A stretch of DNA of 62,000 nt. Origin: Mesostigma viride (Eukaryota; Streptophyta; Mesostigmatophyceae; Mesostigmatales; Mesostigmataceae). Below the pieces are notes generated by a model that worked only from the letters and a program-made list of their open reading frames with translations, was not told the DNA's origin and made no database searches. This document shows, in pieces, positions 57,271 through 62,000 of the stretch. Where the stretch lies: the NCBI GenBank assembly GCA_009746045.1, contig RPFO01000595.1, positions 427,501 through 489,500 on the forward strand. Direction: 5' to 3'. Position 1 is the stretch's first letter; the number at the start of each line of letters is the position of its first letter. A program made the position numbers and the translations under genes.

Positions 57271-59930
57271 GCTGATGAAGTCCCCGTCGCTGCAGGGCGC
57301 TTCAGTTTGGCTGCGCGCGCCTCAACCTGCTGAGGCGGATTGGCTGGGGACGCCCCCCCAGACTGGCGCACGGCAACCGATGCAAGCAGCACATACCCGA
57401 CCTGCAACACCGACATAGCCTGGCCTATCAAAGACCAGCGCTCACTCTCGAGCACGCCCGGCAGCGCCGAGGCCCCGACATGAAAACCCATGCTGGCCTC
57501 ACGAAATTCTGCGGGTGGCTGCACCAACAGACCGGTGGTAGTGTCCCAAACGAGACCCTTACCCCGATCACGGTATGCTGTCGACCCTTGGTAACTGACC
57601 AGGGTCGGCAGTGCACACATGGGGCTCCCGACCCGGTTGACGCGTGCATACGGTGGGCGATCCTCGCTATCCACCTTCTGCGTGACTAGGTGGGAAGGCA
57701 ATGCTACCTCCGCAGACACACTCGGATGCTGCCTTGCGACGGCCCCTAAGACCGCCTGCACACCGGTCGCACACGCCACGTTGGTCCAATAGGCACGCAA
57801 ACGATGCGTGAGCCCACCCAGCCCTGCGTTGTCACACACGATGGGCTCCCCCAGGAGTGCCACGATTGTAGCCCAGTCCTCCCGCACCGCCTGATGTGGG
57901 CTGTCACCCGCCACAACGTTCTCAAACAGATACGCAGGCGGATGGGGCTGACGCGACTGCAACAGTCCCACCACACGCAACAGTTCCCAGAACAGCGCGC
58001 TACGCGGATCGGCTAGCCCCCGCCCTTGCCCTGCCTGGCTCAGGCCCTGGCACTCCCAACCCGCAATTACCAAGTCGATGGCATGATGCCTGCGCAACAA
58101 CTGCTGCACCTGCACCTCACCGATGGCTCGGATATCTTGAGGACATTCCCCAAACGGGTCACGCCATGCTGATGGCGGAAACTGCGCGGGATACTCTCGC
58201 GACAACACGCCACAGTGACTGAAGTACACCTGACGCGCCTTGTGCGATGGCTCTACCGCGATGAGTTTACGGCACACGCCGCCTGCGGCCAAAAAGCCTG
58301 CAATGCCCCCTCCGATCCCCGCAAACAGTTCCAACACTACCGCACCCTTGGCAAAATCAGGGGCCTGCGGTAAGATTGCAGCAGAAAAATTACCTTGGGC
58401 CTCCGAGACACCCGGTTGCACCAAAGTGAGGCCATGGCTGGCCATCTGAGGAATGGTGATGACGGCTTCAGTCACCCGCTTGCGCATAGCCAGCTGCCGC
58501 GTGGACGTCACAGCATCCAGCGACCACTGCGTGCGCATCTTGGCAATGCTCGCCGTTGGCTGAGGCAGCACCGTCCGATGCTTGTCCCACGCCGATGAGC
58601 CCGCCGCCCGTACCTCCACCATGCTGACCTCCACCACGCCCGCAGCCGCGGAAGGGTTGAGGCGTGCAGCCCCGGCTGAAGAACTGAAGCATGAGACCGG
58701 CACACTGGCCCGCTTCAGGCCAGCCCCATCCCAATCAGGGATGTAAGATGCCTCCTCCGCCCTATAGTCCACCTGAACCATGGCGCGAGCAAGGACATCC
58801 ACCCCGAGTAGTGCGGAATATCCACACTTGTTGACCACCAGCGCATACGCGGACACGGTGGTCATGCTAGAGGCGCGCAACGGATTGAAAATCACGTTGA
58901 CTTTAACCGCCGTCATAGCGTACGGCTTACTAGCCGGACCCTGCCAACCTGACACAGACACGGGGCTTTCCACTAAGCCACCGTTCTCGTAGGTCAGGTT
59001 CAGCATGGTGGCCAAGTCTGTGCTGATGACTAGCGGCTGAGCACCGCTATCAAGCTTGACTGCGCCAACCAACGGACATGTCACCATGTCGCTCCATACA
59101 TCTCCACAGGCTCCAACTGCTTGGAACGCTATGGACGGCTCACCATTGGGGTATGGAACCACCGTGGGAACCTGGGGAACTGCACTAGTGCGCTGCTGGC
59201 TACTTGTGCTGACCACTCCCGCTTGCACCACGGGCACTGCGGCTTCTACCGGCTGACGCCCGTAGGTGACGGACTCAGAATTGCGCAAGGTGCGCACATC
59301 ATGCCCATCTGCGAACAACTGGATCTCGGACACAACCGACCCCAGCCACTCAACCCCCTTCTGCCCGAAGGTGTCGACCACCTGCCGTGCTGAAAACATG
59401 GGTACGTCCACAATGAACGGCATTGGGTACACAGGCGCCAATCGCCTACGCTGCTCCAGCCCAGCAGGGTTCGCATGCTCAAAAGCAGATTGCACCCCAG
59501 CCAGCGGCATGGAAAAGGACGCGGGCAACTGCCCGGCAGGCAACATGGGTGCCTGCTGAAAAGAAAGCGGGCTGCGTGCCTGCTTGCCTTTGGTAGCCTC
59601 CGCAGCGTTGATCTCGACGTCACCCGGCATGGGCGCCCAGAATGGGTCCTCCCGGTACACCGTCGCGAATTGGTTGGGGGGCGCCGTCGCCTCCTCACCA
59701 TGCTTGATGGCAGCCACCTGGGCTTCCATCGAGTCGGTCTTGCCCGCCATCTCGGCGAAGTGGACCGTCTTGATGCCCGCGGCTGGACACTTGTTCATCA
59801 GGTGCCACTTCGTGTCTGCCCCATGCGGCTTCGTGCAGCGGCTTGGACACTCGCGACTAAGGTGCCCATCCTTGTCGCAAAGGTAACATTTACCGCGTGA
59901 CGGGGTGGGTGCGCCCAGCGCGCCTTGCAC
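57060..59930 (-). CDS. Zinc knuckle, protease and C5-cytosine methyltransferase polyprotein
   Basis: 956 codons; the first codon is GTG and the frame is open further upstream to the 23-bp duplication, so it is not a real start. The CCHC knuckle is at residues 15-28 (C-x2-C-x4-H-x4-C). The aspartic protease has D294-S-G in VKLDSGAQPL and a later LLGVDVL. The methyltransferase domain spans about 530-845: motif I LELFAGIGGG, catalytic C627 in GWECQGLS, ENV at 670-672, HRLRAYW at 709-715, and a C-terminal RWSLIGQAM. The last 80 residues overlap the RT frame and are probably read in the RT frame in the intact element. Confidence 0.9.
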   Translation of the reverse strand: MQGALGAPTPSRGKCYLCDKDGHLSRECPSRCTKPHGADTKWHLMNKCPAAGIKTVHFAEMAGKTDSMEAQVAAIKHGEEATAPPNQFATVYREDPFWAPMPGDVEINAAEATKGKQARSPLSFQQAPMLPAGQLPASFSMPLAGVQSAFEHANPAGLEQRRRLAPVYPMPFIVDVPMFSARQVVDTFGQKGVEWLGSVVSEIQLFADGHDVRTLRNSESVTYGRQPVEAAVPVVQAGVVSTSSQQRTSAVPQVPTVVPYPNGEPSIAFQAVGACGDVWSDMVTCPLVGAVKLDSGAQPLVISTDLATMLNLTYENGGLVESPVSVSGWQGPASKPYAMTAVKVNVIFNPLRASSMTTVSAYALVVNKCGYSALLGVDVLARAMVQVDYRAEEASYIPDWDGAGLKRASVPVSCFSSSAGAARLNPSAAAGVVEVSMVEVRAAGSSAWDKHRTVLPQPTASIAKMRTQWSLDAVTSTRQLAMRKRVTEAVITIPQMASHGLTLVQPGVSEAQGNFSAAILPQAPDFAKGAVVLELFAGIGGGIAGFLAAGGVCRKLIAVEPSHKARQVYFSHCGVLSREYPAQFPPSAWRDPFGECPQDIRAIGEVQVQQLLRRHHAIDLVIAGWECQGLSQAGQGRGLADPRSALFWELLRVVGLLQSRQPHPPAYLFENVVAGDSPHQAVREDWATIVALLGEPIVCDNAGLGGLTHRLRAYWTNVACATGVQAVLGAVARQHPSVSAEVALPSHLVTQKVDSEDRPPYARVNRVGSPMCALPTLVSYQGSTAYRDRGKGLVWDTTTGLLVQPPAEFREASMGFHVGASALPGVLESERWSLIGQAMSVLQVGYVLLASVAVRQSGGASPANPPQQVEARAAKLKRPAATGTSSAWGWRLRQVWTIILMTALLTSTVLAGEPTLHRVIHRRHARLRRWVSHQVWQPFPCSTTMRLGRRILRHMR
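57396..58343 (-). other. C5-cytosine DNA methyltransferase domain
   Basis: All main motifs appear in order: SAM-binding F-A-G-I-G-G, nucleophile Cys followed by Gln, E-N-V, and a basic R-L-R motif in a context (H-R-L-R-A-Y-W) resembling the DNMT3/DRM group. The Pro usually before the catalytic Cys is Glu (W-E-C-Q). The domain is uninterrupted, suggesting selection for function until recently. It would methylate cytosines in DNA; target context cannot be read. Confidence 0.9.
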
Positions 59931-61939
59931 GCCCTGCGCCTCCTGAGTCCCATCCGATGACGGCGGACGACCGCCTCCGCCTCGACCACCACCGCGACCC
60001 CGACCACCGTAGCCACTGCCGCCGCCACCACGACTGACACCGCCACTGCCACCCTGACCGCCACCGCCGCTGCCCCCTGACCGCCACCGCCGCTGCCCCC
60101 GTGACCGGCGTTGCCACCACCCTGAGTGCCGACATATTCACCGCGCCCCGCACCAGGCAGCCGCTGGCCACCCTTGACCGCGATGGCCTTCTCCATCTCA
60201 GCCATCTTCTTGCGCATCTCAGCCAGCTCAGACGAGATACCCTTCTCGCCTTCCGCACGCTTCCTGAGCAGCCGCTTGAATGCTGCACAGAGAGTCACCA
60301 AAGTCCACTCCCCACCGGGCGGCTCCGGAAGATCGATGGCCAGCAGGGGCACTGCACTCCGCCATAACCGGCAAGCCTTGGTCTGCGTATAATCAGGCAC
60401 TTTGCCCGCAAACGCGAGAAGCCGGTCAAGGGAGAAAGCCGGATCCTCACCCTCGGCGACGGTGAACGCTCCATTCCATTCCGCGATGGCCTTGACGTGC
60501 TCAACTGGGTACTCCAGCCGCAGTTGCTGCCACAGCTGCTCTGCCGGGTCGACATCGAAGATGATCGAGTCGAGATCCGGTGTGCCCATGTCCGTGAGCG
60601 CAAACCATATGTCCGTGCGATGACATCGGTCCACGAGCGCTCGGTAATGCTGGACCAAAACCTGGACCTTCTTCTTGGTCAGGTCATGGAAAAAAAGGTG
60701 AATAAAATCCATCACCATCTCATGGCGAAGAGGATACCCCGAGGCATAACGATAAGTGTTACAATGAGCTCGGAAGAGCTCATAGGCTTCCTCTAAAGTC
60801 GCACCCGTGCCTGCTGAGGTGAACTTCTCGCGAAGCTCCACCTTGGGCAGCGATGGCACACGAGTGGATTCGCCATGCACGCCGTACGGCATGCGGTGGG
60901 GTCGCTGGACGTCGTCGCCCTCACCCCATGGTATGCTGGCTACCTCCCGATCGACTTGGCCCCAGCCGAAGTCTGACCGAGTGCCGCCAAGCCTGGGCCG
61001 CCCTGCGGTGCCACCCAACGGCGTTGCTGCCGCCGTCATGGGTGGCCGACCTGTGCTAAACAAGCCACCTGATGCTCCCCCCCTGGGGGCTGCACCATAC
61101 CCGCCGCGCCACGATAACGTGCCTTGGTTGGGTGCCCGTAGGTTCCCCCCCAGCGTATAAGATGCGTCGGCAGTCGACCGGGTGCCTACCCGACCGACGT
61201 TCGGCTGCAGCTCGTCATCCTGCGCCATTTCCCCGTCGCCCCGCCGTTGACCGCTTGGTCCGACGCGTGGCTGACTGGGCTCAACGTTGCGTAGTGGACC
61301 TGTCCCACTGCGCTCTTCGTCGAAGTGTCCGCGTTGGTCACGCAGCGCCTCATGTCGCCGCGCTTCCTCGGCAGCGGCCTCCTCGTCGGCAGCCTGCCTG
61401 GCCTCGGCGTCGCGTTGGGCCGCAGCTTGGCAGGCGCGTGCAGCTTCCGTGGTTGCCTCCGCCTGCCGCCGTTGCTCAGCGCGCTCCGTAGCACGCCTCG
61501 CTTCAGCCGTAGATTCCGCGCGCTCCAAAGCAAGTCGCACAGTTTCTTCAACAAGCGTCGCCTGTTGCGATAACTGCGTCGCTTGCTGAGCTCGGAGTGC
61601 CGCCAGCTCTGCCGCTTGCTCTTGCAGCAGGCGCAGCACTTGGGTAAGAGCACCACCGTCCCCTGCCGAAGAAAGGGAAGGCGCTCCATTACCTAACAAA
61701 GCGGTGTCCGCACTAGTGCCGAGACGACCGCTGGGCGGGTCAGTTGCTTGACCGCCCGTAGCTGCCGGCGCTGACCCACCACTGCCTGATGCTGTGGGGT
61801 CAGTTCCTGACATGTTGATGGTGGTATCGACCCTGGAGAGCTCCTGCCCGTCGGTGTCGACGCCCGTGTTGGCACAGCCTGCGTGGCTTGCCAAAAACGC
61901 TGTGACCGACCTAGTGTGATATGACATAAACTGCCACAA
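59798..61939 (-). CDS. Gag polyprotein
   Basis: 713 codons; the likely start is the ATG at 61813 (MSGTDPTASGSGG), because upstream residues look untranslated. A long Ala/Glu/Gln/Arg coiled coil covers about residues 97-210. The capsid-like part contains LEEAYELFRAHCNTYRYASG, HEMVMDFIHLFFHDLTKKKV and PAEQLWQQLRLEYPVEHVKA. A Gly-rich segment follows. There an exact 23-bp tandem duplication (60055-60100) throws the frame; after it the codons give Val/Ala strings, which are Gly codons read out of frame, and the zinc knuckle lies in the other frame. Confidence 0.85.
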   Translation of the reverse strand: MWQFMSYHTRSVTAFLASHAGCANTGVDTDGQELSRVDTTINMSGTDPTASGSGGSAPAATGGQATDPPSGRLGTSADTALLGNGAPSLSSAGDGGALTQVLRLLQEQAAELAALRAQQATQLSQQATLVEETVRLALERAESTAEARRATERAEQRRQAEATTEAARACQAAAQRDAEARQAADEEAAAEEARRHEALRDQRGHFDEERSGTGPLRNVEPSQPRVGPSGQRRGDGEMAQDDELQPNVGRVGTRSTADASYTLGGNLRAPNQGTLSWRGGYGAAPRGGASGGLFSTGRPPMTAAATPLGGTAGRPRLGGTRSDFGWGQVDREVASIPWGEGDDVQRPHRMPYGVHGESTRVPSLPKVELREKFTSAGTGATLEEAYELFRAHCNTYRYASGYPLRHEMVMDFIHLFFHDLTKKKVQVLVQHYRALVDRCHRTDIWFALTDMGTPDLDSIIFDVDPAEQLWQQLRLEYPVEHVKAIAEWNGAFTVAEGEDPAFSLDRLLAFAGKVPDYTQTKACRLWRSAVPLLAIDLPEPPGGEWTLVTLCAAFKRLLRKRAEGEKGISSELAEMRKKMAEMEKAIAVKGGQRLPGAGRGEYVGTQGGGNAGHGGSGGGGQGAAAVAVRVAVAVSVVVAAAVATVVGVAVVVEAEAVVRRHRMGLRRRRACKARWAHPPRHAVNVTFATRMGTLVASVQAAARSRMGQTRSGT
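60055..60100 (-). repeat. Exact 23-bp tandem duplication at the gag-pol junction
   Basis: Two identical adjacent 23-base units (60055-60077, 60078-60100). As 23 is not a multiple of three, the duplication changes the frame. With a single unit the gag frame would run directly into the zinc-knuckle frame without a stop, so this looks like a recent inactivating slip. Confidence 0.9.
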
Positions 61940-62000
61940 CCACTACCAAGTAGCAACGGTCTAATCTGAAAGACTTAATGGTTGATCAGGCCACTATGTG
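61940..62000. other. Element leader at the window edge
   Basis: No coding. On the minus strand, TTGGTAGTGGTTGTGGCA could be a primer-binding region, but no LTR end is demonstrable; the 5' LTR probably lies beyond 62000. Confidence 0.3.

Larger units (their letters stand above)
53731..61950 (-). mobile_element. Ty3/gypsy retrotransposon with methyltransferase and PHD finger
   Basis: The internal region on the minus strand runs gag, CCHC knuckle, protease, C5-cytosine methyltransferase, reverse transcriptase, RNase H, integrase, PHD finger, then polypurine tract and LTR start. RT before integrase identifies Ty3/gypsy. Coding is spread over four frames, each in the -1 frame relative to the one before. 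At least the gag/pol and integrase breaks look like mutations, so this copy is probably not active by itself. High GC3 and otherwise long open frames indicate a recent insertion. Retrotransposons with captured cytosine methyltransferases have been reported in dinoflagellates and a charophyte alga (de Mendoza and colleagues, 2018). Confidence 0.9.

Noticed and set aside
61940-62000. 5' LTR of the gypsy element
   Set aside because: No match to the 3' LTR start or body could be found in the last 60 bases; the LTR most likely lies outside the window.

Overview
The window looks like nuclear DNA of a green alga (chlorophyte, possibly a Chlamydomonas/Volvox relative). Exons are GC-rich with GC-rich third codon positions. 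Introns are long and GT-AG. One host gene is a receptor with a two-lobed periplasmic-type ectodomain and a class III nucleotidyl cyclase, an arrangement I associate with green algae. The lineage is inference; no rRNA or organelle marker is present. Most of the rest is transposon sequence.

Layout. 0.3-0.5 kb: last exon of a small plus-strand gene. 0.7-5.5 kb: decayed, 5'-truncated copies of one LINE family with TTAA-repeat tails. 6.5-8.3 kb: non-autonomous hAT-like element with a perfect 8-bp target duplication. 8.9-15.1 kb: decayed LTR-element ORFs and two LTRs of one family in opposite orientation. 15.8-20.0 kb: an apparently intact hAT transposon (864-aa transposase, matching termini, 8-bp target duplication). 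20-24.8 kb: foldback element, LINE fragment, a two-copy 0.9-kb tandem repeat, and repeats.

24.9-50.0 kb: one plus-strand gene that I reconstruct as 12 exons, all phase-compatible, coding for about 1566 residues: signal peptide, two periplasmic-binding-protein-like domains, EGF-like cysteine cluster, one membrane helix, two cyclase-homology domains and a Ser-rich tail. Domain 1 keeps the metal-binding aspartates and domain 2 keeps the Asn/Arg pair, which suggests one composite active site. The introns hold minisatellites (three of them copy the adjacent splice donor), a TA-flanked MITE, a 228-bp palindrome, kilobase-scale pyrimidine tracts and a 124-base assembly gap.

50-62 kb: LINE and LTR fragments, then a nearly complete minus-strand Ty3/gypsy retrotransposon. 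Its order is gag, CCHC knuckle, aspartic protease, a C5-cytosine DNA methyltransferase domain, reverse transcriptase, RNase H, integrase, and a C-terminal PHD finger. This pairing of a DNA-methylation writer with a histone-reader-type finger in one retroelement is the most striking content. The copy is interrupted by frame changes; the gag-pol one coincides with an exact 23-bp tandem duplication.
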